64,000 nt of DNA, taken from JAABQG01 sp963726365. GTDB taxonomy: Bacteria; Pseudomonadota; Gammaproteobacteria; Burkholderiales; Burkholderiaceae_C. Position 1 is the first letter of the stretch. Every line of letters begins with the position of its first letter. A program made the position numbers and the translations under genes. The DNA lies in assembly GCA_963726365.1 (NCBI GenBank), contig CAVSCI010000007.1, forward strand, positions 62,001 through 126,000, written 5' to 3'. The notes under the pieces were generated by a model. The model saw only the letters and a program-made list of their open reading frames with translations, did not search any database and was not told the origin of the DNA. This document shows, in pieces, positions 50,782-63,592 of this stretch.

Positions 50782-51054
50782 TCAAGACGCCGTGACCATC
50801 AGGTCCGCAACGCCATAAAGACCCGCCAATTGCAACAGCTTGGCAGAGAGTCCGCGCACCACAAACGACTTTCCGGCAACCAGACTCTCCCTGCGGCAGG
50901 CCAGCAAGACCGCGATGGCGGACGAATCAAACTGCACCAGCGCGCTGGCATCAACCACCACTTCGGACTGGGTCTGGGCACGCAGACCCTGAAGCAACAT
51001 CGCGAGGCAGGCCGTGGCCTGCTGCAGCGTCAATTCAGCGGGAAGGACCAGCAT
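50782..51054 (-). CDS. mlaB: STAS-domain protein MlaB
   Basis: 90-aa STAS-domain protein, cytoplasmic partner of the MlaF ATPase in the Mla phospholipid transporter. The STAS signature is VVVDASALVQFDSSAIAVLL, with the conserved Ser-Ser. It sits last in the mla set (F-E-D-A-C-B), 12 bp after mlaC. Confidence 0.88.
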   Translation of the reverse strand: MLVLPAELTLQQATACLAMLLQGLRAQTQSEVVVDASALVQFDSSAIAVLLACRRESLVAGKSFVVRGLSAKLLQLAGLYGVADLMVTAS

Positions 51055-51066
51055 CGGGAGAGACCT

Positions 51067-51714
51067 TCAGCCCTTCTTCGCGTTGGCCTTGTTCCGCTCG
51101 GCCAGCGTCGTGATCAGCCCGTCCATGCCGCGGGCGTTGATTTCCTGCGCGAACTGGCCACGGTAGGTATCGACCAGCCAGACCCCCAGCACGTTCAGGT
51201 CGTAGATCTTCCATCCTGCGCCCTGCGAGGGCGTCTTCACGAGCCGGTAATCCAGCTGGATGGGTTCGCCACGGCCCCTGATTTCAGTACGCACCACCAG
51301 CTCCTTGTCTTCGGGTGATGCCCGCAAGGGCTTCATGGCCACTTCCTGGTCACTGACCTGCGCCAGGGCGCCGGCATAGGTGCGCACCAGCAGGATCTTG
51401 AATTCGTCCTGCAGGCGTTTTTGCTGCTCGGGCGTTGCCTTGCGCCACGCGGGCCCGGCGGCCGACGCGGTCATGCGCTGGAAGTCGACGTTGGGCATGA
51501 TCTTGCTGTCCACCAGAGCGATCACTTGCGGGAGATTGCCCGACTGCAGGGATTTGTCGGCCTTGATGGTGTCGAGGACATCCGTGGACAGACGCTTGAT
51601 CAAGGCGTCTGGCGCTTCGTCCGCGGCGAAAGCTGCGGGCGCTGCAAGCAGCACCAATAGCGCCACGAAGGCGCTCAAAAAGCCGGACAAAAATTGGAAA
51701 GTGCGATGGTTCAT
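51067..51714 (-). CDS. mlaC: periplasmic phospholipid carrier MlaC
   Basis: 215-aa periplasmic lipid-binding protein (Ttg2D family) that shuttles phospholipids between the outer-membrane MlaA complex and the inner-membrane MlaFEDB complex. Signal peptide with cleavage after AAFAA (about 31). Family motifs: IMPNVDFQRMTASAAGPAWR, LLVRTYAGAL, and YDLNVLGVWLVDTYRGQF. The 102-bp gap before it after mlaA shows nothing clear. Confidence 0.94.
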   Translation of the reverse strand: MNHRTFQFLSGFLSAFVALLVLLAAPAAFAADEAPDALIKRLSTDVLDTIKADKSLQSGNLPQVIALVDSKIMPNVDFQRMTASAAGPAWRKATPEQQKRLQDEFKILLVRTYAGALAQVSDQEVAMKPLRASPEDKELVVRTEIRGRGEPIQLDYRLVKTPSQGAGWKIYDLNVLGVWLVDTYRGQFAQEINARGMDGLITTLAERNKANAKKG

Positions 51715-51816
51715 GCTGGGATCTGACTCGCGGACACCGCCGCGGGACTTGAATTATGTCCGGGAGTGCGCGCCGGGGTGGTGACTGCTGAAAAAGCCCC
51801 CAGCACCATGGACGCC

Positions 51817-52602
51817 TCAGGGCTTGTCAGCGGGAGGTTCGGGTGCTTGCGGCGTCTCCGTCTCTTCTTCCGGGGGCGGCGATCCATCGTAAATATCGTT
51901 GCGCCGCTTTTGCAGGAAAACGTCGCGGCTGAACACATACTTGTCGAGCGCGGACTCCTCCAGCATTTCGCCCGCCCGCAGGTAGTTTGCGCGCTTGTCA
52001 ACGGCGTTCAGTCCAGCCAGGCTGTTGCGCAGGCTGACCGGGTTGACCCAGGTCACCGGGTACCCAAAACTGTCGGCTGGCGTGGCGATGGCATCGCGCA
52101 GGCTTGAAGGCCCGAAAAACGGCAACACCAGGTACGGTCCGGTCGGAATGCCCCAGAGCCCCAAGGTCTGGCCAAGATCCTCCGTGCGCGGCTCTATGCC
52201 AATGTCAGTGGCGACATCCAGCAAGCCGCCCAGTCCCAGAAACGTGTTGACGAGAATCCGGAAGTAGCTTTCAACAGCCCCCCTGGGTTTGGCCTGAAGC
52301 ACGTTGTTCACCAACGACCAGGCGTCCCCCATGTTGTTGAAAAAATTGGTGACTCCGGCACGTACCAGCCGGGGCGTCACGGCCTTGTAGGCAACGGCGA
52401 CAGGTTTGAAGGCGACTTCATCGAAGGTTTCGTTGAACTCAAAGATGCCCCGGTTCATGGGCTCCCAGGGATCGCGCGGGTCGGCCCCTGGCCTGGTGGT
52501 GGCACAACCCGCCAGGACCAGCGCGACGGCGCCGGTCACCATCCACGTACCACACCGCTGGAAAAAGGGTCGAAAACCCGCTGCGTTCGAATCTGTACTC
52601 AC
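51817..52602 (-). CDS. mlaA: outer-membrane lipoprotein MlaA (VacJ)
   Basis: 261-aa lipoprotein of the Mla pathway, removing misplaced phospholipids from the outer leaflet. Lipobox LAGC with the acylated Cys at about residue 33. MlaA motifs: DPWEPMNRGIFEFNETFDEV, VTNFFNNMGDAWSLVNNVLQ and GPYLVLPFFGPSSLRDA. C-terminal tail is Pro/Glu-rich. In E. coli mlaA is elsewhere; here it lies inside the operon between mlaD and mlaC, a common betaproteobacterial order. Overlaps mlaD by four bases. Confidence 0.95.
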   Translation of the reverse strand: MSTDSNAAGFRPFFQRCGTWMVTGAVALVLAGCATTRPGADPRDPWEPMNRGIFEFNETFDEVAFKPVAVAYKAVTPRLVRAGVTNFFNNMGDAWSLVNNVLQAKPRGAVESYFRILVNTFLGLGGLLDVATDIGIEPRTEDLGQTLGLWGIPTGPYLVLPFFGPSSLRDAIATPADSFGYPVTWVNPVSLRNSLAGLNAVDKRANYLRAGEMLEESALDKYVFSRDVFLQKRRNDIYDGSPPPEEETETPQAPEPPADKP

Positions 52603-53105
52603 TTCTTCTTTCCCACCGGGGGCGCGCTGTTGCCGGCCGGGGCGCTGCCACCCTCTGCCGCCTTGTTGAACAGGAACTGGCCGATCAGGTTTTCCAGCAC
52701 CACGGCCGACTGGGTCGAACTGAGACTGTCGCCCGCCGCCAGCATCTTTTCGTCCGCACCCGCCTCAATGCCGACGTACTGTTCACCCAACAGTCCACTG
52801 GTGAGAACCTTCAGGGAGCTGTCTTTCGGAAAGGCATAGCGGCTCTCCAGCGCCAGGGTGACCTTCGCCTGGAATGACTTGTCGTCAAAAGCAATGGACT
52901 CCACGCGGCCAATCACCACGCCGGCGCTCTTGACCGCCGCCTTGGGCTTCAGGCCGCCGATGTTGTCGAATTTGGCAGTGACACGGTAATCCGACTGAAA
53001 GCTCAGGCTCAGCAGGTTCGCCGACTTGAGGGCCAGAAAAAGGATGGCGACCAGGCCCACCATCACGAACAAACCCACCCACACGTCATTTCTGGAACGC
53101 TGCAT
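52599..53105 (-). CDS. mlaD: MlaD, MCE-domain subunit of the Mla transporter
   Basis: 168-aa protein with one N-terminal membrane segment (VGLFVMVGLVAILFLALKSA) and an MCE domain (about 40-120, YRVTAKFDNIGGLKPKAAVK and GLLGEQYVGIEAGA). MlaD hexamers form the periplasmic lipid channel on the MlaE/MlaF core. 9 bp after mlaE; overlaps mlaA (ATGA). Confidence 0.95.
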   Translation of the reverse strand: MQRSRNDVWVGLFVMVGLVAILFLALKSANLLSLSFQSDYRVTAKFDNIGGLKPKAAVKSAGVVIGRVESIAFDDKSFQAKVTLALESRYAFPKDSSLKVLTSGLLGEQYVGIEAGADEKMLAAGDSLSSTQSAVVLENLIGQFLFNKAAEGGSAPAGNSAPPVGKKK

Positions 53106-53114
53106 GAAGCTCTC

Positions 53115-53897
53115 CTAAATACTGAACATCATGACGGTCAGGACGAAGTCCAGACCCAGAACCGACAGCGAAGACACCACCACGGTTCGCGTGGTCGCCC
53201 TGGACACGCCTTCCGGCGTCGGCTGTGCCTCATACCCCTGCAACAGTGCGATGAACGTCACCGCAATGCCAAACACAAAGCTCTTGATGACGCCGTTGCC
53301 GACATCGCTCCACACATCGACGCCGCCCTGCATCTGGCTCCAGAACGCGCCGGAATCGATGCCAATCAGCAACACGGCCACCACGTACCCCCCAAGAATA
53401 CCCACGGCACTGAACACGGCAGCCAGCAGGGGCATGGCGATCACTCCCCCCCAGAAACGTGGCGCCAGAATACGCTGCACCGGGTCAACGGCCATCATTT
53501 CCATGGCACTGAGTTGCTCACCCGCTTTCATCAGTCCGATCTCGGCCGTGAGCGAAGTACCGGCCCGCCCGGCAAACAACAGCGCAGTGATGACCGGGCC
53601 CAGTTCGCGAGCCAGACTCAACGCCACCAGCAGTCCTACAGCCTCGGACGAGCCATAACGCTGCAGGGTGTAGTAACCCTGCAGCCCCAGCACAAAACCG
53701 ACGAACAGGCCGGACACCGAGATGATCGCCAGTGAATAGTTGCCGAGGAAAAAAATCTGGTCGCGCACCAGCCCGAATCGCTTGAAGGCGGCGCCAAACA
53801 AGCGCACCAGGCGCAGCAACAACCGGGCACCATGGCCCCAGTCCGCCAACAACTGGCGGGTGGCAAAGCCCACGTCGGCCGGCTTGATCCAGCTCAT
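53115..53897 (-). CDS. mlaE: MlaE, permease of the Mla phospholipid transporter
   Basis: 260-aa permease of the MlaE/YrbE family with five or six hydrophobic segments. Typical stretches: GRAGTSLTAEIGLMKAGEQL, MAVDPVQRILAPRFWGGVIA and MPLLAAVFSAVGILGGYVV. It forms the inner-membrane core that passes phospholipids. Overlaps the mlaF stop by four bases. Confidence 0.96.
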   Translation of the reverse strand: MSWIKPADVGFATRQLLADWGHGARLLLRLVRLFGAAFKRFGLVRDQIFFLGNYSLAIISVSGLFVGFVLGLQGYYTLQRYGSSEAVGLLVALSLARELGPVITALLFAGRAGTSLTAEIGLMKAGEQLSAMEMMAVDPVQRILAPRFWGGVIAMPLLAAVFSAVGILGGYVVAVLLIGIDSGAFWSQMQGGVDVWSDVGNGVIKSFVFGIAVTFIALLQGYEAQPTPEGVSRATTRTVVVSSLSVLGLDFVLTVMMFSI

Positions 53898-54730
53898 GGC
53901 CTGACTCCGCAGAAGTCCTGCTCGATCGGCGGTGCAGGATAGTGGAAATGCACCGGTCCGTCGCTCTGGCCACTGACAAACTGGTGCACCAGAGGGTCCG
54001 TGCTGTTGCGCACTTCATCCGGCGTCCCCTGCGCCGCAATCTTGCCGTTGGCCAGCACGATGACCTGATCGGCAATCTGAAAAGTCTCGTCGAGGTCGTG
54101 CGACACCACGATGCTGGTCAGCCCCATGGCATCGTTCAGCTGCCGAATCAGGCGCGCCGCGGTGCCCAGCGCAATCGGGTCCAGCCCGGAAAAAGGCTCG
54201 TCGTACATCACCAGTTCAGGGTCCAGCGCAATGGCCCTGGCCAGGGCCACGCGCCGCGCCATGCCGCCGGACACCTCCGATGGCATGAGGTCACGCGCCC
54301 CCCGCAGGCCCACGGCATTGAGCTTGAGCAACACCACGTCGCGGATCAGGGCTTCTGACAGGTCCGTGTGTTCACGCAAGGGAAATGCGACGTTTTCGAA
54401 CACACTCAGATCCGTAAACAGGGCGCCGAACTGAAACAGCATGCCCATGCGCCTGCGTGCCAGCAGCAATTCCTGCCGATCCATGGTGCCCACGTCCCGC
54501 GCCGACTCGTTCCCGGCCTGACCCTGCAGCAGCACCTGCCCCTGCTGGGCCTTCCACTGACCCCCTATGAGTCGCAACAGCGTGGTCTTGCCCCCGCCGG
54601 ACGCCCCCATCAGCGCGGTCACCTTGCCTCGGGGAATTCGCAGTGATACATCGTCCAGAACGACCCGCTCCCCGTACCCGAAGGTCAGGTTTCGCAGTTC
54701 AACGAGGGCGTCGTTATTGTTGGGGTTCAT
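53894..54730 (-). CDS. mlaF: MlaF, ATPase of the Mla phospholipid transporter
   Basis: 278-aa ABC ATPase. Walker A GASGGGKTT, signature SGGMARRVALARAIA, Walker B ELVMYDEPFSGLDP, and the switch His in VVSHDLDETF. I chose ATG 54730 (MNPNNNDALVELRNL). An in-frame ATG at 54766 is possible, but there the first codons would form a terminator-like hairpin. First gene of the minus-strand array that continues without a clear break to tatC. No ribosome-binding site is visible before the ATG. Confidence 0.94.
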   Translation of the reverse strand: MNPNNNDALVELRNLTFGYGERVVLDDVSLRIPRGKVTALMGASGGGKTTLLRLIGGQWKAQQGQVLLQGQAGNESARDVGTMDRQELLLARRRMGMLFQFGALFTDLSVFENVAFPLREHTDLSEALIRDVVLLKLNAVGLRGARDLMPSEVSGGMARRVALARAIALDPELVMYDEPFSGLDPIALGTAARLIRQLNDAMGLTSIVVSHDLDETFQIADQVIVLANGKIAAQGTPDEVRNSTDPLVHQFVSGQSDGPVHFHYPAPPIEQDFCGVRP

Positions 54731-54736
54731 GAAAAC

Positions 54737-54761
54737 AAAAGCCGGACAGGCCCCGGCTTTT
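54737..54761. terminator. bidirectional terminator-like hairpin between gltD and mlaF
   Basis: Perfect 9-bp stem AAAAGCCGG/CCGGCTTTT (54737-54745 and 54753-54761), 7-nt loop, T-runs on both strands. It lies 51 bp after the gltD stop but only 6 bp before the mlaF ATG. Confidence 0.75.
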
Positions 54762-54811
54762 TGCATGATACGGGATTCTGGTAAACCCTGAGCCCCCCCT
54801 GTTTGAATGGG

Positions 54812-56278
54812 TCAGCGCGGCAGGTCGCTGAAGCCCATCAGGAATTCGTCCACCGAGCGGGCGGCCTGGCGCCCCTCCCGGATCGCCCACACCACCAGCG
54901 ACTGGCCGCGGCGCATGTCGCCCGCGGCGAATACCTTGGGCACATTCGTGGCGTAGCCGTCCATGAAGTCGGTCGTCGCCTTGGCGTTGCCCCGGGCATC
55001 CTTTTCGACCCCAAAGCCTTCGAGGATGGACGCCACCGGATTCACGAAGCCCATGGCCAGCAGCACAAGATCGGCCTTGTAGGTCTTCTCGGTGCCGGCA
55101 ATTTCGACCATCTTGCCGTCCTTGAACTCGATGTGGACCGTCTTGAGCCCGGTGACCTTGCCCTTCTCGCCGATGAATTCCTTGGTGGAGATGGCGAACT
55201 CGCGCTCACAACCTTCCTCATGGCTGGAACTGGTGCGCAGCTTGAGCGGCCAGTAAGGCCAGGTCATGGGACGGTTTTCCTCCACCGGAGGTTGCGGCAT
55301 CACCTCGAACTGGGTGACGCTGGCCGCGCCATGCCGGTTGCTGGTGCCCACGCAATCGGACCCGGTATCGCCGCCACCGATCACGATGACGTGTTTGCCA
55401 TCCGCGCGCAGCTGGCCCTTGAGCTTGTCGCCCGCGTTGACCTTGTTCTGCTGGGGCAGGAACTCCATGGCGAAGTGGATGCCGGCAAGTTCGCGCCCCG
55501 CCACGGGCAGATCGCGCGACTGCTCGGCGCCGCCGGTCAGCAGCACGGCGTCGAAGTCTTTCTGCAATTGCTCGGGGTTGATCGTTTCTTTGGCCCAGTT
55601 GGTGACCTTGCTGTCGTCCGGCAGCATGCCGATCATCACGCCCGTGCGGAAGGTCACGCCTTCGGCCTGCATCTGCGCGACACGGCGGTCGATGTGCGAC
55701 TTCTCCATCTTGAAGTCGGGAATGCCATAGCGCAGCAGGCCGCCAACGCGGTCGTTCTTCTCGAACAGCGTCACGTCATGGCCGACGCGGGCGAGTTGCT
55801 GGGCGGCGGCCATGCCGGCGGGACCGGACCCCACCACTGCGACCTTTTTACCAGTCTTGTGCTTCGCGGGGCGGGCTGTCACCCAGCCCTCGGCCCAGGC
55901 GCGGTCGATGATGGCGTGCTCGATCGACTTGATGCCCACCGCATCGTCGTTCACGTTCAGCGTGCAGGCGGCCTCGCAGGGGGCGGGGCAGATGCGGCCG
56001 GTGAATTCGGGGAAGTTGTTGGTGCTGTGCAGCACCTCGATCGCGTTCTTCCAGTCGCCGCGGTACACCAGGTCGTTGAAGTCCGGAATGATGTTGTTGA
56101 CCGGGCAGCCGCTGTTGCAGAACGGCGTGCCGCAGTCCATGCAGCGCGCCGCCTGCATCTTCGCCTTGCCGTCATCGAGGCCGACGACGAATTCCCCGTA
56201 GTTCTTCAGGCGCTCGGCGACGGGCTTGTAGCCCTCCTCGATGCGCCCGTATTCCATGAAGCCCGTGACTTTTCCCAT
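54812..56278 (-). CDS. gltD: glutamate synthase small subunit
   Basis: 488-aa NADPH-dependent, FAD- and Fe-S-containing subunit that feeds electrons to GltB. The N-terminal Cys-rich region (ARCMDCGTPFCNSGCPVNN; GRICPAPCEAACTLN) carries the Fe-S ligands. FAD-binding VAVVGSGPAGMAAAQ and NADPH-binding VIVIGGGDTGSDC dinucleotide motifs follow. 55 bp after gltB. Confidence 0.97.
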   Translation of the reverse strand: MGKVTGFMEYGRIEEGYKPVAERLKNYGEFVVGLDDGKAKMQAARCMDCGTPFCNSGCPVNNIIPDFNDLVYRGDWKNAIEVLHSTNNFPEFTGRICPAPCEAACTLNVNDDAVGIKSIEHAIIDRAWAEGWVTARPAKHKTGKKVAVVGSGPAGMAAAQQLARVGHDVTLFEKNDRVGGLLRYGIPDFKMEKSHIDRRVAQMQAEGVTFRTGVMIGMLPDDSKVTNWAKETINPEQLQKDFDAVLLTGGAEQSRDLPVAGRELAGIHFAMEFLPQQNKVNAGDKLKGQLRADGKHVIVIGGGDTGSDCVGTSNRHGAASVTQFEVMPQPPVEENRPMTWPYWPLKLRTSSSHEEGCEREFAISTKEFIGEKGKVTGLKTVHIEFKDGKMVEIAGTEKTYKADLVLLAMGFVNPVASILEGFGVEKDARGNAKATTDFMDGYATNVPKVFAAGDMRRGQSLVVWAIREGRQAARSVDEFLMGFSDLPR

Positions 56279-56333
56279 GATTCGCTACCTTTGTGCTTCG
56301 CTCAGTGTTTCTTACTTGGCCGCGACTGCTTCT

Positions 56334-61046
<4,713 letters not shown>

Positions 61047-61076
61047 GGCGCACTCCTAAATTTCACAGGGAAAAGA

Positions 61077-61105
61077 AGCATAGTGCACTGCAACAACAAT
61101 GCCAA
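61077..61105 (-). promoter_or_regulatory. predicted sigma-70 promoter for gltB-gltD
   Basis: On the minus strand: -35 TTGGCA (61100-61105, five of six), 17-bp spacer, -10 TATGCT (61077-61082, four of six), with the ATG about 30 bp downstream of the -10. Prediction only. Confidence 0.55.
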
Positions 61106-61107
61106 GC

Positions 61108-61138
61108 AAAATAATTGGGGTCAGATTCCAATTATTTT
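61108..61138. repeat. REP-like palindrome, gltB side of the transposase
   Basis: Perfect 11-bp stem (AAAATAATTGG with CCAATTATTTT) around a 9-nt loop, containing GGGGTCAGAT at 61117-61126. The same decamer occurs in inverted orientation on the other side of the transposase. The T-rich arm may also act as a terminator. Confidence 0.75.
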
Positions 61139-61186
61139 TTAATTTCGCAGATTGAACATTATTCAGGGACACATCAAAAACATGAG

Positions 61187-61936
61187 CTATTGATGGCCCA
61201 AAGACGCTGGGAAGGTGCCAATTTGATTCATTTTTTCGCTGCTGAAGGCGCCACCGACACCGGTCGCCCCGCCTGCGCCCGGGCTGACCCGGCGCGCCGT
61301 GCGCTTTTGCAGATCCGCCACAAAATCCGGCTCGCCGAGTGCCCAGCCGCTGAGCGCCGAGCGCGTCAGCGCGGTCTGCTGCGCCACGGTGATGCCGGCA
61401 TGCACCAATTCGGCGTACGCCGCCTCCCGGGCAAAAGGCGTGTTGCCCAGTTCCCAGAACAGCGGATGCGGCGTGACCAGTTTGTCGACCCGGCGCCCGA
61501 TGTAGTGCCCGTGGCTGGACCAAGGGTAGTCAGCCGCCTGCGCCACCAGCCCGGCGCGCACCGGGTTGAGGTCGATATAGGCCATGCAGGCCAGCAGGTA
61601 GCGCTCGGTCTGGATCAGCGTGGACCGGTAGCGCCCCTCCCACAGCGTGCCGGTGCGGCCCTGGGCGTTGTTGAAGGTGCGCACATAACTGCGCCCCACC
61701 GCCTGCATCATCAGCGGCAGCCCTTCCGCCGTCTGCGGCGTGGCCAGCAGGTGAAAGTGGTTGCTCATCAGCACATAGGCGTGAATCGCCACGCCGAATT
61801 TCTGCGCGTTGTCACGCAGCAGGTCGAGCAGCGCCTGGTAGTCCGCAGCGGACGCAAAGATCGCCTGCCGGTTGTTGCCGCGCTGGATGACGTGGTGCGG
61901 GTAGCCGGGGAGCGTGAGGCGGGGAAGACGGGCCAT
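61187..61936 (-). CDS. REP-associated tyrosine transposase (Y1/IS200-like, RAYT family)
   Basis: 249-aa single-domain transposase. HUH motif NHFHLLA with His about 60 and 62; likely catalytic Tyr about 84 in GRSYVRTFN; further family stretches are YPHHVIQRGNNRQAIF, GTLWEGRYRSTLI and YIDLNPVRAGLV. RAYTs are thought to move REP palindromes; here two related palindromes flank the gene (61108-61138 and 61971-61991). The last 40 residues are Gly/Ala-rich and variable. It is placed between two housekeeping units, so it is the only clear mobile element of the window. Confidence 0.92.
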   Translation of the reverse strand: MARLPRLTLPGYPHHVIQRGNNRQAIFASAADYQALLDLLRDNAQKFGVAIHAYVLMSNHFHLLATPQTAEGLPLMMQAVGRSYVRTFNNAQGRTGTLWEGRYRSTLIQTERYLLACMAYIDLNPVRAGLVAQAADYPWSSHGHYIGRRVDKLVTPHPLFWELGNTPFAREAAYAELVHAGITVAQQTALTRSALSGWALGEPDFVADLQKRTARRVSPGAGGATGVGGAFSSEKMNQIGTFPASLGHQ

Positions 61937-61970
61937 GAGGGGGATGCCAGGGTTGGTTTTGCATCATGAT

Positions 61971-61991
61971 AATCGGGATCTGACCCCGATT
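61971..61991. repeat. REP-like palindrome, upstream side of the transposase
   Basis: Stem AATCGGG/CCCGATT (7 bp) around ATCTGAC, containing ATCTGACCCC at 61978-61987, the inverse of the decamer on the gltB side. Located 35 bp before the transposase start. Confidence 0.75.
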
Positions 61992-62026
61992 TTCCCCGGG
62001 CAAGTTTGACCGCTATTGCCACCTCT

Positions 62027-62066
62027 CCTGCGTGGATTGGTCATTATCAGCTATCCATTAAGGACT
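62027..62066 (+). repeat. 40-bp dispersed repeat, copy I (degenerate)
   Basis: CCTGCG in place of CCAGCG at 1-6, TGG at 12-14 and GCTAT at 24-28 with conserved spacing; the last block (GGACT) is degenerate. It lies between the transposase and the methyltransferase gene. Confidence 0.5.
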
Positions 62067-62122
62067 AATAAAACCTTCAAAAAAATCCCCGACATTGCCC
62101 ACCCCGAGGCGTCCAGTCCACC

Positions 62123-63010
62123 TCACCCCGGGCCGTCGGACAACTTGAACCGTGTCTCCAGCAGCGAGGATTCGATCCCGAACTGCTCCAGGATCGCGCG
62201 CAGGCGCTCGGCGGCGCTGCGCTTCTTCTGGCCGGTGTATTTCGCGATGATGAGTTCGTTCTTCAGGCTGTGCTCCCAGCCGACCAGTTCGGTCACCGTG
62301 ACCTGGTAGCCGGACGCTTCCAGGTACAGGCAGCGCAGCACGTTGGTGATCTGGCTGCCCATCTCGCGGGTGTGCAGCGGGTGGCGCCAGAGCTCGGCCA
62401 GCGGCGTGCGGTTCAGGCTGAGCGCCTTGCCGGCGTTGAGCGTGCGCGCCACCTCGGCCTGGCAGCAGGGCACCAGCACCATGACTTTCGCGTGCTTCTG
62501 CAGACCGAAGGCGATGGCGTCGTCGGTGGCGGTGTCGCAGGCGTGCAGCGCGGTGACGACGTCGATGCGCGCGGGCAGCTCATCGGACTGGGTGGCGTCG
62601 GCCACGCTGAGGTTCAGGAAGCTCATGCGATCGAAGCCCAGGCGCGCGGCCAGTTCGCGCGACTTCTGCACCAGTTCGGGGCGAGTCTCGATGCCGTAGA
62701 TGTGGCCGGTCTTCAGCGCCTTGAAGTACAGGTCGTAGATGATGAAGCCGAGGTAGGACTTGCCCGCGCCGTGGTCGGCCAGCGTGAGGCCGCCCTCGCC
62801 CGTCTTCGATGCCTGCAGCTCCTGCAGGATTTTTTCGATGAACTGGAACAGGTGGTAGACCTGCTTGAGCTTGCGCCGCGAATCCTGGTTGAGCTTGCCC
62901 TCGCGCGTGAGGATGTGCAGCTCCTTGAGCAGTTCGACCGACTGGCCGGGGCGGATTTCAGGGGCCAGGGCGGGTGCGGCGGGCCCGGCGGCGGGTTTTT
63001 TCTTCGTCAT
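62123..63010 (-). CDS. class I SAM-dependent methyltransferase, substrate unknown
   Basis: 295-aa protein with a Rossmann methyltransferase domain in the middle: motif I region ADHGAGKSYLGFIIYDLY, acidic GIETRPEL, and the catalytic-like VTALHACDTATDDAI and VLVPCCQAEVA. It resembles the Methyltransf_32/GSTCD-type family. The N-terminal 30 residues are Ala/Pro-rich; the next part is helical (SRRKLKQVYHLFQFIEKIL). Substrate not inferable. Its start overlaps the DUF1415 stop by four bases. Confidence 0.82.
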   Translation of the reverse strand: MTKKKPAAGPAAPALAPEIRPGQSVELLKELHILTREGKLNQDSRRKLKQVYHLFQFIEKILQELQASKTGEGGLTLADHGAGKSYLGFIIYDLYFKALKTGHIYGIETRPELVQKSRELAARLGFDRMSFLNLSVADATQSDELPARIDVVTALHACDTATDDAIAFGLQKHAKVMVLVPCCQAEVARTLNAGKALSLNRTPLAELWRHPLHTREMGSQITNVLRCLYLEASGYQVTVTELVGWEHSLKNELIIAKYTGQKKRSAAERLRAILEQFGIESSLLETRFKLSDGPG

Positions 63011-63592
63011 GGCTTGAGCTTGCCACAGTCGCCCGCATCCCGCGTCGGCCCGACGTCAAGCGCCGCCCAGCCCTCGGGGCCCAGCTTTTCCATCGTGGCC
63101 ATGTTGACCTCGAAAATCGCCTCGGCCTCGGGGAACGACTGCACCGCCCGGTCGATGCTGGCCTCGCGGATCAGGTGCAGCGTCGGGTACGGCGTGCGGT
63201 TGGTGTAGTTGGTGATGTCGTCGTCGCGCGTGCCGGCAAACACGAACCGGGGGTGGAACGGGGCGATCTGGATGATGCCTTCCAGGTCGAGTTCGGCCAG
63301 GGCGCGGTCCGCCTGCGGCCAGGAAGTCGTTGAAATCCAGGAAATCGGGGAAGGCATCGGGTGCGATCAGCAGCGTGGTGTCGCGCCGCTCGGGGTCGAT
63401 GGTGGCCAGGTCGCGCAGCTCGCGCAGCAGGTCTTCGCGCAGCGCGGGCCCGTCGGCGGCCGCACTCACGGCGTAATGCACCTGCCCTTTGACGTGCACC
63501 GACTTGGCGAACGGGCACAAATTCAGGCCAATGACGGCGCGCTCCAGCCAGCGGCGGGTGTCGGCCACCACGGTGTCGGTGCGGTCGGTCAT
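63007..63592 (-). pseudogene. DUF1415 family protein, frameshifted in this sequence
   Basis: About 194 aa if joined. The start ATG 63592 gives MTDRTDTVVADTRRWLERAV, with LNLCPFAKSVHVKG, typical of DUF1415. The frame breaks near 63311-63316 (after FPDFLDFNDFLAA); the rest (ADRALAELDLEGIIQIAPFH, TPYPTLHLIREASIDRAV) continues in another frame to 63007. One surplus G/C in a short run explains it. Function unknown. Its start overlaps the MFS stop (ATGA). Confidence 0.85.
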
